The notes: generated by a model not told the origin, from the letters alone. Shown: positions 39,839-50,646, counted from the first letter of the stretch. The stretch: 64,000 nt of DNA from Cohaesibacter haloalkalitolerans (GCF_003574655.1 NZ_QNUM01000003.1:248001-312000), one strand, 5' to 3'. Numbers and translations: made by a program.

Positions 39839-40117
39839 TTATTTGCTGTTAACAGCGTCCTTGAGACCTTTACCAGCCTTGAATTTCGGCGTTTTGGAAG
39901 CCGGAATCTGAATGGTGTCGCCAGTGCGAGGGTTACGGCCTTCAGTCGCAGCACGTTCGGTGACAGAGAAATTGCCAAAGCCGATGATACGGACTTCATC
40001 ACCGCTTTTCAGAGTGTCGGAAATGATGTCAAACAATGCATCAACCGCTTCGCCAGCCTGAGCTTTGGTGAGATCTGCCTTTTCCGCAACCGCAGAGATC
40101 AGTTCGTTCTTGTTCAT
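39839..40117 (-). CDS. hup: DNA-binding protein HU
   Basis: A 92-residue nucleoid protein that bends DNA as a dimer. It starts MNKNELISAVAEKADLTKAQAGEAVDAL and contains the beta-arm signature GFGNFSVTERAATEGRNPRTGDTI (residues about 46-69), with the proline-tipped arms. Length and motifs are standard for the HU-beta type. It lies downstream of lon, a common neighbour in proteobacteria, but lon has its own terminator, so it is a separate unit. Confidence 0.97.
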   Translation of the reverse strand: MNKNELISAVAEKADLTKAQAGEAVDALFDIISDTLKSGDEVRIIGFGNFSVTERAATEGRNPRTGDTIQIPASKTPKFKAGKGLKDAVNSK

Positions 40118-40312
40118 TTTAATTTCCTTTTCGGTTCAATCGCAAAAGCTCGAAGTCTTTCACAACGCTTCACCACTAAGAATCAACACACCTTGGGAAA
40201 TACCAGACGCGGAATGCGACCATCTGGCGAATTGGGTCAGAAATCAAGAGGGAATTTCGCAGAAATCAGCCATTTCTGACGGTTTAAACAGGAATTCACA
40301 GCTGCAAAACGA

Positions 40313-40343
40313 AAAAAGGCTCTTCCAGTACAGGAAGAGCCTT
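40313..40343 (-). terminator. Terminator of lon
   Basis: Perfect 11-base stem AAGGCTCTTCC (40316-40326) / GGAAGAGCCTT (40333-40343) with a six-base loop; on the minus strand the stem is followed by TTTT. It lies 70 bases after lon. Confidence 0.9.
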
Positions 40344-40412
40344 ATTTTTTGTTCCTGGCCTTATCTACGAGGACCAGAATCGACCAAAATCAGCCAGTTG
40401 ATTCTCTTTCAA

Positions 40413-42839
40413 TCAGTGAGCAACCGAAGCGTTTTCCTCGTTTTCCTGTTGCAGACTGGCCTCAGGCATCTTGCTTTCATCCCACTCGATCGGCACCAGT
40501 TTCTCAACAAGAGCATGCTCAAGCACCTGGCCAACATTGTTGACCGGAATGATTTCCATGCCGTTCTTCACATTGTCCGGAATGTCCACCAGATCCTTGG
40601 CATTCTCTTCCGGAATCAGAACAGTCTTGATACCACCGCGCAGGGCTGCGAGCAGTTTTTCCTTGAGACCGCCAATCGGCAGAACGCGACCACGCAGGGT
40701 GATCTCGCCAGTCATGGCGATGTCCTTGCGCACCGGAATGCCGGTCATGATGGACACGATAGCGGTTGCCATGGCGATACCAGCAGACGGCCCATCCTTC
40801 GGGGTTGCCCCTTCGGGAACGTGGACGTGGATGTCGCGCTTGTCGAACATTGGAGGTTCGACACCGAAATCCACCGCCCGCGAGCGGACATAGGATGCCG
40901 CAGCCTGAATGGACTCCTTCATCACGTCGCGCAGGTTGCCTGTGACCGTCATCTTGCCCTTGCCCGGCATCATGACGCCTTCAATGGTCAGCAGTTCGCC
41001 GCCCACTTCCGTCCATGCCAGACCGGTAACGACTCCCACCTGATCAACGGCATCGATTTCACCGAAGCGGAACCGTGGCACGCCAAGATAGTCCTCGATA
41101 TTGTCGACGGTGACGTCAACCTTGTCGAGTTTCTTCATGATCAGATCCTTGGTCACCTTGCGGGCCAGCTTCATCAGCTCACGCTCGAGGTTACGCACAC
41201 CGGCTTCGCGGGTGTAACGCTGAACCATCATCCGGAGAGCATCATCAGACAGGCTGAATTCGCCCTCTTTCAGACCATGATCGGACAAGGCCTTCGGCAG
41301 CAGATGGCGCCGCGCGATTTCCACCTTCTCGTCTTCGGTGTAACCGGCGATGCGGATCACTTCCATACGGTCCATCAGAGGAGCCGGAATATTGAGCGTG
41401 TTCGCCGTGGTGATGAACATCACGTTCGAAAGGTCATATTCCACTTCCAGATAATGGTCCATGAAGGTGCTGTTCTGTTCCGGATCCAGCACTTCCAGAA
41501 GCGCCGAAGATGGGTCGCCACGGAAGTCCATGCCCATCTTGTCGATCTCGTCGAGCAGGAACAGCGGGTTGGCCTTCTTGGCCTTCTTCATCGACTGGAT
41601 CACCTTGCCCGGCATGGAGCCGATATAGGTCCGGCGATGACCACGGATCTCGGCCTCGTCGCGCACGCCACCAAGGGCCATACGAACGAATTCACGGCCG
41701 GTTGCCTTGGCAATGCTCTTGCCCAGCGAGGTCTTACCGACGCCCGGAGGACCAACCAGACACAGGATGGGACCCTTGAGCTTGTTGGTGCGGGACTGCA
41801 CGGCCAGATACTCGACAATGCGCTCCTTGACCTTCTCAAGCCCATAGTGATCCACATCGAGAATCTCCTCGGCCTTCTCGAGGTCGACCTTGACGCGGGA
41901 TTTCTTGCTCCACGGAATACCGAGCAGCCAATCCAGATAGTTGCGCACGACGGTCGCTTCGGCGGACATCGGGCTCATCTGTTTCAGCTTCTTCAGCTCA
42001 GCCTCGGCCTTTTCCTTGGCTTCCTTGGACAGCTTGGTCTTTTCGATCGCCTGTTCCAGTTCGCGAATCTCGTCCGCGCCTTCTTCGGAATCCCCAAGCT
42101 CCTTCTGAATGGCCTTCATTTGCTCATTCAGATAGTATTCGCGCTGGGTCTTCTCCATCTGGCGCTTGACGCGACTGCGGATGCGCTTTTCGACCTGAAG
42201 AACAGAGATTTCACTCTCCATCAGGCCAAGCACCTGCTCCAGACGCTCAATCACGCTGACGATACCAAGAATTTCCTGCTTCTCCTGGATCTTGATCGCC
42301 AGATGGGAAGCCACGGTATCGGCTAGTTTGGAATAGTCGTCGATCTGGGACACGGCCCCGATCACTTCAGGTGAAACCTTCTTGTTCAGTTTCACATAAT
42401 TCTCGAATTCGGTCGCAACCGAACGGGCCAGGGCCTCGACCTCGACGCGCTCGCCATCTTCGTCATGCAACACGGTTGCGGTTGCCTCATAGAGGTCGTC
42501 GCGTTTGGTGAAGTCACCGAGCTTGGCGCGGTTTACACCTTCCACCAGCACCTTCACAGTGCCGTCAGGCAGCTTGAGCAGCTGCAATACGCTGGCCAGA
42601 GTGCCGATCTTGAAGATGTCCTCGGGAGCGGGATCATCATCACCGGCGTTCATCTGCGTGGCCAACAAAATCATCTTGTCGGACTGCATCACCTCTTCGA
42701 GGGCACGGATCGATTTCTCGCGGCCGACAAAAAGCGGAACAATCATATGTGGAAAGACAACGATGTCTCTCAGTGGCAAGACCGGATAAGTATCCGAAGC
42801 CATCGGGTTGGCTGCGCCAATCACAGGTCCTTCGGTCAT
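40413..42839 (-). CDS. lon: ATP-dependent protease Lon
   Basis: An 808-residue cytoplasmic AAA+ serine protease that degrades misfolded and regulatory proteins. The N-terminal substrate domain ([23 protein letters not shown]) is followed by a coiled coil near 190-250, Walker [10 protein letters not shown] near 360, Walker [13 protein letters not shown] near 420, and the C-terminal protease domain with the catalytic Ser in [13 protein letters not shown] near 690 and Lys in [10 protein letters not shown] about 43 residues later. The last 20 residues are acidic/polar. A sigma32-type promoter lies about 190 bases upstream. Confidence 0.98.
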   Translation of the reverse strand: MTEGPVIGAANPMASDTYPVLPLRDIVVFPHMIVPLFVGREKSIRALEEVMQSDKMILLATQMNAGDDDPAPEDIFKIGTLASVLQLLKLPDGTVKVLVEGVNRAKLGDFTKRDDLYEATATVLHDEDGERVEVEALARSVATEFENYVKLNKKVSPEVIGAVSQIDDYSKLADTVASHLAIKIQEKQEILGIVSVIERLEQVLGLMESEISVLQVEKRIRSRVKRQMEKTQREYYLNEQMKAIQKELGDSEEGADEIRELEQAIEKTKLSKEAKEKAEAELKKLKQMSPMSAEATVVRNYLDWLLGIPWSKKSRVKVDLEKAEEILDVDHYGLEKVKERIVEYLAVQSRTNKLKGPILCLVGPPGVGKTSLGKSIAKATGREFVRMALGGVRDEAEIRGHRRTYIGSMPGKVIQSMKKAKKANPLFLLDEIDKMGMDFRGDPSSALLEVLDPEQNSTFMDHYLEVEYDLSNVMFITTANTLNIPAPLMDRMEVIRIAGYTEDEKVEIARRHLLPKALSDHGLKEGEFSLSDDALRMMVQRYTREAGVRNLERELMKLARKVTKDLIMKKLDKVDVTVDNIEDYLGVPRFRFGEIDAVDQVGVVTGLAWTEVGGELLTIEGVMMPGKGKMTVTGNLRDVMKESIQAAASYVRSRAVDFGVEPPMFDKRDIHVHVPEGATPKDGPSAGIAMATAIVSIMTGIPVRKDIAMTGEITLRGRVLPIGGLKEKLLAALRGGIKTVLIPEENAKDLVDIPDNVKNGMEIIPVNNVGQVLEHALVEKLVPIEWDESKMPEASLQQENEENASVAH

Positions 42840-43174
42840 GCTTTCCTACCTTTCTTGGATCATTGACCCTTCCCGTCAGAGACAGGGTACATCTGCGGCC
42901 CTTGGCCCGCAATAAAGCCGATACAGTGTCCTACGCTCTGAAGGAGCCGTTGGACCAGAAATGTCACCGGCGGATGAACAGGGTGAGACTCACACACAAA
43001 CAAAAACGTCTCACGGTACCATTTAGTTGGGGCTTCGCGATATGCTTTTCAAGTCACTCCACAAGCCCTTGTCAACTTTGTGAAAAAAGACTTGAGGCCA
43101 GATGGCCAGATGCGCAACCGAAGCTCCGGTTTACCCTTGCAAGAACAGCGCCAGACAGGTGCCAGTCCATTGAC
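42840..43174. promoter_or_regulatory. lon upstream region
   Basis: The region between lon and the clpX terminator. It holds a strong RpoH-type promoter (43027-43053) and, just upstream, a TTGACA without a clear -10. No gene was seen. Confidence 0.5.
43027..43053 (-). promoter_or_regulatory. RpoH (sigma32)-type heat-shock promoter of lon
   Basis: On the minus strand CTTGAAA (43047-43053), a 14-base spacer and CCCCAA (43027-43032), followed by CTAAAT. This matches the heat-shock consensus CTTGAAA-N11-16-CCCCATNT closely. Lon is a classical RpoH target, which supports the call. Confidence 0.75.
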
Positions 43175-43198
43175 AAAAAAGGCGACCCAAGGCCGCCC
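43175..43198 (-). terminator. Terminator of clpX
   Basis: Minus strand: GGCGGCC (43191-43197) and GGTCGCC (43181-43187) pair with one G-U around a three-base loop, followed by six T's. It lies about 30 bases after the clpX stop. Confidence 0.87.
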
Positions 43199-43229
43199 TT
43201 TTGAATTCATTGAGAAAACGACCGGTCGA

Positions 43230-44498
43230 TCAGGCGGATGTCGGCTCGGCTTCGCTCTTGATGTCGCCATAGATATAGAGCGGACGCGCCTCTCCAATGA
43301 CCACATCGCCGGAAATGACCACTTCTTCAACACCCTCAAGGCTCGGCAGCTCATACATTGTATCAAGCAGAATGCCTTCGAGAATGGATCTGAGGCCACG
43401 GGCACCGGTCTTGCGTTCAATCGCCTTCTTTGCAACACCGCGCAGGGCATCGTCGTGGAATGTCAGGCGAACGCCTTCCATCTCGAACAGTGCCTGATAC
43501 TGCTTCACGATGGCGTTCTTGGGCTGGGTAAGAATGGAAACCAGGGCTTCCTCATCCAGATCCTCAAGGGTGGCCAGAACAGGCAGACGACCGACGAACT
43601 CGGGGATAAGACCGAATTTCAGAAGATCTTCCGGCTCCAGTTCCTTGAACAGCTCGCCAACGCCGCGTTCCTCAGGGTCTTCGACGCGTGCGCCAAAGCC
43701 GATCGAACTGTCCTTGCCGCGCGCGGCAATGATCTTGTCGAGGCCAGCAAAGGCACCGCCACAGATGAACAGGATGTTGGAGGTATCCACCTGCAGGAAT
43801 TCCTGCTGCGGATGCTTGCGCCCACCCTGTGGAGGAACGGAGGCAACCGTGCCTTCCATGATCTTCAGCAGGGCCTGCTGAACGCCTTCACCGGACACGT
43901 CGCGGGTGATGGAAGGATTGTCGGACTTGCGCGAAATCTTGTCGATCTCGTCGATGTAGACAATACCGCGCTGAGCCTGTTCGACATTGTAGTCGGCAGC
44001 CTGCAGGAGCTTGAGAATGATGTTCTCGACGTCTTCACCGACATAGCCGGCTTCGGTCAGGGTCGTGGCATCAGCCATTGTAAACGGGACATCCAGGATG
44101 CGCGCCATGGTCTGGGCAAGAAAGGTCTTGCCGCAACCGGTCGGGCCGATCAGCATGATGTTGGACTTGGCAAGCTCAATGTCAGAACTTTTCTTGCCAT
44201 GTGCGAGACGCTTGTAGTGGTTGTGCACGGCGACCGAAAGAACCTTCTTCGCCCTGCCCTGACCAATGACATAATCGTCCAGCACGTCGCAAATTTCCTG
44301 CGGCGTCGGGATACCATCCTTGGACTTCACCATCGAAGACTTGTTTTCTTCGCGAATGATATCCATGCACAGCTCAACGCATTCATCACAGATGAACACC
44401 GTCGGGCCCGCGATCAGCTTGCGCACTTCATGCTGGCTTTTGCCACAGAAGGAGCAGTAGAGCGTGTTTTTGCTATCACCGCCACTGGCCTTACTCAT
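43230..44498 (-). CDS. clpX: ATP-dependent Clp protease ATP-binding subunit ClpX
   Basis: A 422-residue AAA+ unfoldase feeding ClpP. The N-terminal C4 zinc domain has [11 protein letters not shown] and [10 protein letters not shown] (residues about 13-45); Walker A is [12 protein letters not shown] near 120, followed by the pore-loop region [14 protein letters not shown] (near 150) and Walker [12 protein letters not shown] near 185; the IGF loop that docks on ClpP is visible as IGFGARV near 268. In alphaproteobacteria ClpXP also degrades cell-cycle regulators such as CtrA. It lies 264 bases after clpP. Confidence 0.98.
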   Translation of the reverse strand: MSKASGGDSKNTLYCSFCGKSQHEVRKLIAGPTVFICDECVELCMDIIREENKSSMVKSKDGIPTPQEICDVLDDYVIGQGRAKKVLSVAVHNHYKRLAHGKKSSDIELAKSNIMLIGPTGCGKTFLAQTMARILDVPFTMADATTLTEAGYVGEDVENIILKLLQAADYNVEQAQRGIVYIDEIDKISRKSDNPSITRDVSGEGVQQALLKIMEGTVASVPPQGGRKHPQQEFLQVDTSNILFICGGAFAGLDKIIAARGKDSSIGFGARVEDPEERGVGELFKELEPEDLLKFGLIPEFVGRLPVLATLEDLDEEALVSILTQPKNAIVKQYQALFEMEGVRLTFHDDALRGVAKKAIERKTGARGLRSILEGILLDTMYELPSLEGVEEVVISGDVVIGEARPLYIYGDIKSEAEPTSA

Positions 44499-44762
44499 GT
44501 ATGTGCCTCTTCCTTCGTTGTCGTCGGCATACTCGTTTGCCTACCGACTTACTAGTTTAAGATGCTCAGCAGTGGCTGCAAGCAAAATAAACCCGATCTC
44601 CCTGACGCCTGATGCATAAATTTGCCAAATTCAGCAGGCAACCGCCAGATTCATGAAAGCATGTACCCGAAAAGATCAATATAGGTTTAACGTGGTCTTT
44701 TCCGAATACATGAACGGCCAATCTCCTTGGGAGCCAGATTGGCAATTTCAACTTGAAGGGCC

Positions 44763-45410
44763 TTAGCCCTTGTCTTTGTCCTTCTTGTCCTCAGGGGCGA
44801 GAGACGACCGGTTTTCAACCACCTTGTCAACCAGACCCCAGTCCTTCGCCTCAGTGGCGGTCATGAAGTGGTCGCGATCAAGGGTGCGATCGACCGTCTC
44901 GTAGTCCTGTCCGCAATGCTTGACATAGACTTCGTTCAGACGACGCTTCATCTTGAGGATATCCTCGGCATGGCGCTGGATGTCCGATGCCTGACCCTGG
45001 AAGCCGCCGGAGGGCTGATGCACCATGATGCGGGCGTTCGGCAGCGCAAAGCGCATGCCTTTTTCACCAGCGCACAACAGCAGCGAGCCCATCGAGGCAG
45101 CCTGCCCCAGACACAGGGTGGCTACAGGAGGCTTGATGAACTGCATGGTGTCGTAAATCGACATGCCTGCGGTCACCACGCCACCTGGCGAATTGATATA
45201 GAGCGAAATCTCTTTCTTGGGATTGTCAGCTTCCAGAAACAGCAGCTGGGCGCAGACAAGGGCAGCCATGTGATCTTCAATCGGCCCAGTGATGAAGATA
45301 ATGCGTTCTTTCAACAGGCGGGAGTAGATGTCATACGCGCGTTCGCCGCGGTTGGACTGCTCCACCACCATTGGAACCAGATTCATAGTGAGATCGAGTG
45401 GATCCTTCAT
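44763..45410 (-). CDS. clpP: ATP-dependent Clp protease proteolytic subunit ClpP
   Basis: A 215-residue serine peptidase forming the 14-mer chamber. The catalytic triad is visible: Ser in [14 protein letters not shown] (near 100-113), His in [16 protein letters not shown] (near 127) and Asp about 50 residues later in [20 protein letters not shown]. The ATG at 45408-45410 ([18 protein letters not shown]) is chosen; the frame opens 21 codons upstream with a non-family sequence. Its Lys/Asp-rich tail DKKDKDKG is short. Order tig-clpP-clpX-lon-hup is classical. Confidence 0.97.
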   Translation of the reverse strand: MKDPLDLTMNLVPMVVEQSNRGERAYDIYSRLLKERIIFITGPIEDHMAALVCAQLLFLEADNPKKEISLYINSPGGVVTAGMSIYDTMQFIKPPVATLCLGQAASMGSLLLCAGEKGMRFALPNARIMVHQPSGGFQGQASDIQRHAEDILKMKRRLNEVYVKHCGQDYETVDRTLDRDHFMTATEAKDWGLVDKVVENRSSLAPEDKKDKDKG

Positions 45411-45831
45411 TCGTCTTTCCTTATCAACACCAATTGGGCACAGGCATCGTCTACCCACTGCACCGCACGTCAAACCTTAAACACTAACGCTGAATAAGGC
45501 CATCTGGTGGCACAGGCCACCATTTTCGAACTCGCCCCGCCTAATGCTTTAGACAGGACAACGCCAGGCACATCGTCATTCATGCCGCGACTGGCAGCCC
45601 ACCTCAGTGATACAGAACCCCGCCGGATTCTGAAGAATCATGAGGGTGGACCTTTTCTTCCCTTAACACCCTGACCGTGAATATTTTACTGACAAATACT
45701 CAAAGAGTCGGGAATCAGCCGACATTATGCCGCAGCCGAAATCCTATCCGCAAAAAGCGCACACTGGCCAGTCCATTCACTTTCTAAAATGAATAGATAT
45801 GGTTAAGCGGCCAGAATTCAACATGTTGTAA
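45411..45831. other. Intergenic region tig / clpP
   Basis: Nearly 490 bases separate tig from clpP if the tig terminator is included. It should hold the clpP promoter. I noticed a GATTC-TGAA-GAATC inverted repeat near 45627-45640 (two GANTC methylation-type sites) but no clear -35/-10 pair and no small gene. Confidence 0.45.
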
Positions 45832-45868
45832 ACAGAAAGGCGCCCACCGTTGAAAAACGGCAGGCGCC
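45832..45868 (-). terminator. Terminator of tig
   Basis: Minus strand: GGCGCCTGCCG (45858-45868) pairs with CGGTGGGCGCC (45839-45849, two wobble pairs) around a T-rich eight-base loop, followed by TTTCTGTTT. It lies about 30 bases after the tig stop. Confidence 0.8.
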
Positions 45869-45895
45869 CGGTCTGTCAGTCATGAAGAAAGGATC

Positions 45896-47245
45896 TTATT
45901 CCTCGTCTTCGGTGACCATCTTTTCCAGCTCTTCCTTGGAGACGGTCTTGTCTTCGACCTTCACCAGTTCGAGCAGATAGTCGACAACCTTCTCTTCGAA
46001 GATCGGGGCGCGGATGGAAGCAAGCGCTTCAGGGTTCTTCGTGTAGTATTCGAAGACCTGACGTTCCTGACCCGGGAACTGCTGGGCGCGCATCATGATG
46101 CCGCGCTGCACTTCTTCGTCGGTTACCTTGATTTCGTTCTTCTCACCGATTTCGGAGAGAACCAGACCCAGACGAACGCGACGTTCGGCAATGGCCTTGT
46201 ATTCTTCCTTGGCTTTCTCTTCGGTGGTATCTTCGTCTTCGAAGGACTTGCTGGCTTCATTCATTTCAGCCATGACCTGACGCCAGATATTCTCGAATTC
46301 CTGCTCAAGCAGGGTCGGTGGAACGTCGAACTTGTGCAGCTCGTCCATCTTGTCGAGCAGCTGACGCTTCACGCGCTGGCGGGTCATCTGACCATACTGG
46401 GAAACGATCTGATCCTTGATCAGGCCCTTGAGGGTTTCAAGGGATTCAATGCCCAGCTTGGTTGCGAAGTCATCGTCGAGTTCCAGAGCGCCTGGGGCCT
46501 GAACTTCCTTGACAACGATTTCGAACTCGGCGTCCTTGCCAGCCAGATGCTCTGCGCCATATTCCTCAGGGAACTTGACCTTGACGACGGTTTCGTCACC
46601 GGCAGAAACACCGATCAGCTGATCTTCAAAGCCCGGAATGAACTGGCCGGAGCCAAGAACCAGCTGGCCATTTTCGTCAGCGCCACCTTCAAAGGCTTCG
46701 CCATCGATCTTACCCAGATAGGACATGACCACACGGTCGCCTTTTTCGGCCTTGCCTTCCTTGGTTTCAAACGGACGGGAGCTTTCGGCGATCTGGTTGA
46801 GACGCTCTTCAACTTCGCTGTCTTCAACTTCAACGACCGGACGCTCGATCTCGACGCCGGAAACATCGGCAACTTCGATGCTCGGCAGAACTTCGTAGAT
46901 GATGCTGAAGTCAAGGTCGGCCTGGCCATCCATGATCTTGGCAGCTTCGAGTTCATCCTCGGTCAGCTTGTACTGGGGCTGCATCGCAGCTTTCTCAGCA
47001 CGTTCTTCAAGCGTGGTGCGTGTGGTCTCGTTGATCAGCTCCTGGATGATTTCACCCATCAGAGCCTTGCCATGCAGCTTGCGGACATGAGATGCCGGTA
47101 CCTTGCCTGGCCGGAAGCCGTTAATTCGGATCTGACCCTTGATTTCATCAATTTTGGCGACCAGCTTGGCTTCGAGATCAGAAGCAGGAACCACGACTTT
47201 CAGTTCGCGTTTCAGACCTTCGGACAGGGTTTCAGTGACCTGCAT
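45896..47245 (-). CDS. tig: Trigger factor
   Basis: Ribosome-associated chaperone with peptidyl-prolyl isomerase activity, 449 residues. The ribosome-binding tail carries NGFRPGKVPASHVRKLHG near residue 35-52; the FKBP domain is at about 160-240 (GDRVVMSYLGKIDGEAFEGG); the rest is the helical C-terminal cradle. The ATG at 47243-47245 (MQVTETLSEGLKREL) is the family start; the longer open frame upstream is Arg-rich and not family-like. The C-terminus is acidic. tRNA-Leu lies upstream on the same strand. Confidence 0.97.
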   Translation of the reverse strand: MQVTETLSEGLKRELKVVVPASDLEAKLVAKIDEIKGQIRINGFRPGKVPASHVRKLHGKALMGEIIQELINETTRTTLEERAEKAAMQPQYKLTEDELEAAKIMDGQADLDFSIIYEVLPSIEVADVSGVEIERPVVEVEDSEVEERLNQIAESSRPFETKEGKAEKGDRVVMSYLGKIDGEAFEGGADENGQLVLGSGQFIPGFEDQLIGVSAGDETVVKVKFPEEYGAEHLAGKDAEFEIVVKEVQAPGALELDDDFATKLGIESLETLKGLIKDQIVSQYGQMTRQRVKRQLLDKMDELHKFDVPPTLLEQEFENIWRQVMAEMNEASKSFEDEDTTEEKAKEEYKAIAERRVRLGLVLSEIGEKNEIKVTDEEVQRGIMMRAQQFPGQERQVFEYYTKNPEALASIRAPIFEEKVVDYLLELVKVEDKTVSKEELEKMVTEDEE

Positions 47246-47507
47246 ATCAATCTGCTTTCGTTCTTTGTCAAATTCAGTTTGGTTCGGGGCGCTCCATCGA
47301 GGCAAAACCCCGACCTTCCGGAACGTCCAATTTCTTTTCGATTTGCTGTCGTCAAACAGCCAACGCCGTCTCAAACGGCAAGGAATGGCAATAAACCAAC
47401 CGGCGATCGAGCCAACAAAGACAGGCCGCAGCAGAGGCAATCCCTCTTTCTTGCGACCAGACCATGTCTCCCCCCTCTTTTCCGAATAGACCTGAAAAGA
47501 GAAGTTC

Positions 47508-47592
<85 letters not shown>

Positions 47593-47885
47593 ACAGCGCG
47601 GCACCTGTTGCGCCAGCAAATCGAGCGGAGCCTCTATAACACCCGATATGGAAAGCGCAAAGGGAAATTCACAAAAAGTGCAAAATTCCCCATGAGCCTT
47701 GGGGGTATTAAGGGAAATTGGCCCCAAAATCCCAAATCAGGGCAGCATCAGAGCTGCATTTCCATGCCCTCGCGTGCGGATGAATGTCGCATTATCCACC
47801 ATTCCCGACCGATGATAACCCCGCAAAAAACGGGGCACAAGAAGCGGGAAAACGAACGGGTGCGAGACCCGCCGGAATCCCCTCC

Positions 47886-49544
47886 TCAATCGTCGTCATC
47901 TTCGTCATCATCACCGTTATAGGCATCGAGATCGGGACCGTCTCCGCCATCGGCATCATAATCCTCGAACAGGGCTTCATAGACCTTGGGCAGAGCCTCG
48001 ATGATATCCTCGGAAATGAGCCCCGGCCCGAGCATCATCCCTGCCTGACTGTGCAGCCAGACCCCGGCACAGGCGGAATCGAGCGTCGGCATTCCCTGCG
48101 CCATCAGGCCACCAACAATCCCCGCCAGCACGTCGCCGCTGCCAGCGGTTGCCAGATAAGGAATGCCCTGAGAATGGATGACGCCATAGCCGTCGGGGCT
48201 TGCAACCACCGTATCGGCGCCCTTGAGAATGATGACCGCGCCGCACATCTGCGCCGCAGCAAGGGCACAATCGAGCTTGGACAGTCTCTTCTCTTCCCGC
48301 ATGCGATAGGACAGGTCCGGGAACAGACGGGCAAACTCGCCCTCATGTGGAGTCAGCACAAGACGACCAGAGCGGGCCGACGGACTGTCCTTCATCATCT
48401 CGAAGCCGAAGTCACCGCTGGCAACGCCGTCGGCAAAACAGGTGATCGCATCAGCATCCAGCACCACGCCCATATCAAGGCCCAGCACATTCCGGATCAG
48501 CACATGCTGCGCCTCAGCCACACCAAGCGCGGGCCCCGCCACCAGAACATCGCAATCCCGGCGGGCAAAAACATCATTGAGAGACTCCGGACCCTTCAGC
48601 GGCTCCACCATGATGGAGGTCACTTGTGCCGCAACAGCCAGCGCCGAATCCGCAGGAGGCGCCAGCGTCACCAGCCCCGCCCCTGCCCTGAGCGCCGCGC
48701 GCGCCGCCAGCCGGGCGGCTCCGCTGTGCAAGGCATCTCCTGACAGGACAACACAATGGCCGCGATGAAACTTGTGATCGGCCAGACGCTCGGCCTGAAT
48801 GACTTCAAGCGGCTTCAGCGCCTCCGGCCAGTTGCCCAGCCACAGAGTCGGTGCATTTTCAAACGCACAGCAGCCGGTTTCTTCAAGAACCGCATCCTCT
48901 ATACCAATATCGGCAACGAGCAGACGGCCACACAGCGCCTTGCCCGGATACAGCACATGAGCCGGTTTCTTGCGGAAGAAGGTCACGGTCTGATCTGCCC
49001 GGACAGCAGCTCCCCCGATCTGTCCACTTGCCCCCTCGACACCACTGGGCAGATCGACCGACAACACCGGCAGCCCGCTTTCATTGATGGCATCGATCAG
49101 ATCGGCCAGTTCGCCCGTGATCGGCCGATCCAGCCCGGCACCAAACAGGGCATCGATGATGATGTCCGAATCATCCCAGAGACTGGCAGAAAGACCATAA
49201 ACCTCATCGCCCCATTCTTCTGCCGCCTGCTGCGCGTCGCCCTTGAGGTCCTCGACATCCACGGCACAGCCGATAATGACGCTCCAGCCCTCCTCTTCCA
49301 GCAACTGTGCCGCAACGAAGCCATCACCACCATTGTTCCCCGGCCCGCAAAGAATACAGACCATGCCGGAAGCCCCCGACCCGGTCTTTCTTTCCAGAAG
49401 GTCGATCGCCGCCGTCGCCACCGCCTGGCCCGCAGATTCCATCAATTGATACCCTTCCACCCCACCTTCAATGGTCAGGCGATCCGCTTGACCCATCTGC
49501 GCGGGAGTTAGGATTTCAACGGCACTTTCTTTCATTTCAGCCAT
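47886..49544 (-). CDS. nnr: Bifunctional NAD(P)HX epimerase / ADP-dependent NAD(P)HX dehydratase
   Basis: Repairs hydrated NADH and NADPH. The N-terminal YjeF-N domain (residues about 10-215) epimerises R/S-NAD(P)HX: CGPGNNGGDGFVAAQLL near 68 is the signature. The C-terminal ribokinase-like domain (about 230-525) dehydrates S-NAD(P)HX: GHCVVLSGD, LTPHEGEFARLFPD near 405, and ATAGSGDVLAGIVGGLMAQG near 460. The ATG at 49542-49544 is used; a TTG three codons upstream is in frame. The last 20 residues are almost all Asp/Glu/Gly/Tyr, an unusual acidic tail. It is transcribed alone. Confidence 0.94.
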   Translation of the reverse strand: MAEMKESAVEILTPAQMGQADRLTIEGGVEGYQLMESAGQAVATAAIDLLERKTGSGASGMVCILCGPGNNGGDGFVAAQLLEEEGWSVIIGCAVDVEDLKGDAQQAAEEWGDEVYGLSASLWDDSDIIIDALFGAGLDRPITGELADLIDAINESGLPVLSVDLPSGVEGASGQIGGAAVRADQTVTFFRKKPAHVLYPGKALCGRLLVADIGIEDAVLEETGCCAFENAPTLWLGNWPEALKPLEVIQAERLADHKFHRGHCVVLSGDALHSGAARLAARAALRAGAGLVTLAPPADSALAVAAQVTSIMVEPLKGPESLNDVFARRDCDVLVAGPALGVAEAQHVLIRNVLGLDMGVVLDADAITCFADGVASGDFGFEMMKDSPSARSGRLVLTPHEGEFARLFPDLSYRMREEKRLSKLDCALAAAQMCGAVIILKGADTVVASPDGYGVIHSQGIPYLATAGSGDVLAGIVGGLMAQGMPTLDSACAGVWLHSQAGMMLGPGLISEDIIEALPKVYEALFEDYDADGGDGPDLDAYNGDDDEDDDD

Positions 49545-50107
49545 GACGGGCAATTCCTTTAAAAAGACGAACCGGCTTTCTGCTCACGATCTCGAAAAGA
49601 TTCCCGAACAGCAGCAACCAAGGCGCAGCAAAAACCTGATAACGACACAGCAGCCAAAGCAGCTGGCAATCAAAAGAATCTATAACCTCAACCGCAAAAC
49701 GACAATCGCCCAACGCACAATTGTCCGCCATTTGCTGCCCGCAAGCCACGATACCCCCAAGTGTCTTGGGTCAGTCAACTGGCAGCCATTCGTCAACAGG
49801 AAAACGCAGAGCCCGAAAGAAGGTCCCGGCAGCCAGAAACACCGGGTTAACGATAAGTAAATGCACGTAACAAGCCACAACAGTTTATGCCTCGATATTA
49901 TGCAAAAGTAGCGAGATTTCAGCGAAAATGATTTAAAAGTGACCATAGCCCCAAAGAGGGACGACATTCAGATAGACACACAAATGCACAAAATTAGGTC
50001 AACTGCCTATTTTTACATCAATTCATTTCCCCAAAATGCCTCAAAATTCGACCCTTGGGGACTGGCGAATTCGCAGATTTCCTGCTTTTATTTCCACCAA
50101 CAGATTT
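49545..50107. other. Region upstream of the glnB promoter
   Basis: About 560 bases. It should carry the promoter of the divergent nnr gene and upstream activator sites for glnB. TGCAC half-sites of the NtrC type occur at 49861 and 49984 (the latter TGCACA-N5-AGGTCA is only a weak full site). A frame of about 105 codons exists at its left end but looks accidental. Confidence 0.35.
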
Positions 50108-50122
50108 GGCACATAGAATGCA
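50107..50122 (+). promoter_or_regulatory. Sigma54-type promoter of glnB-glnA
   Basis: TTTGGCACATAGAATGCAT carries GG at 50108-50109 and GC at 50120-50121 with exactly ten bases between, the invariant -24/-12 spacing. TGGCAC is a perfect -24 half; the -12 half is ATGC instead of TTGC. Transcription would start near 50133. NtrC/sigma54 control of glnBA is standard in this group. Confidence 0.75.
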
Positions 50123-50152
50123 TAAAAATTCACTGACCGGAAAGCGGCAGAC

Positions 50153-50171
50153 GACCTCCCTCAAGGAGGTC
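50153..50171 (+). promoter_or_regulatory. Hairpin in the glnB leader
   Basis: Perfect stem GACCTCC (50153-50159) / GGAGGTC (50165-50171), loop CTCAA, about 20 bases downstream of the predicted sigma54 start. No T-run follows, so it is not a terminator; it may protect the mRNA end or be bound by a regulator. Confidence 0.5.
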
Positions 50172-50253
50172 TGACGCGGCAGGCAATCCGGTTCAAGATT
50201 TGATCTGGGAGAGAGCGGTGAGGAAACTGGCGAAGTCCCGGGTTCGGATTTAG

Positions 50254-50631
<378 letters not shown>

Positions 50632-50646
50632 TTCAGAGACAAGGAA

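Noticed and set aside
40065-42326. A 750-codon plus-strand frame opposite lon
   Set aside because: His/Gln-rich antisense shadow of the secure lon gene, and it also runs through the lon terminator and hup.
43080-44555. A 490-codon plus-strand frame opposite clpX
   Set aside because: Antisense shadow of clpX; it crosses the clpX terminator.
49543-49860. A 105-codon frame upstream of glnB
   Set aside because: Low-complexity Gln/Lys/Thr composition and no ribosome site; it begins inside the start of nnr.
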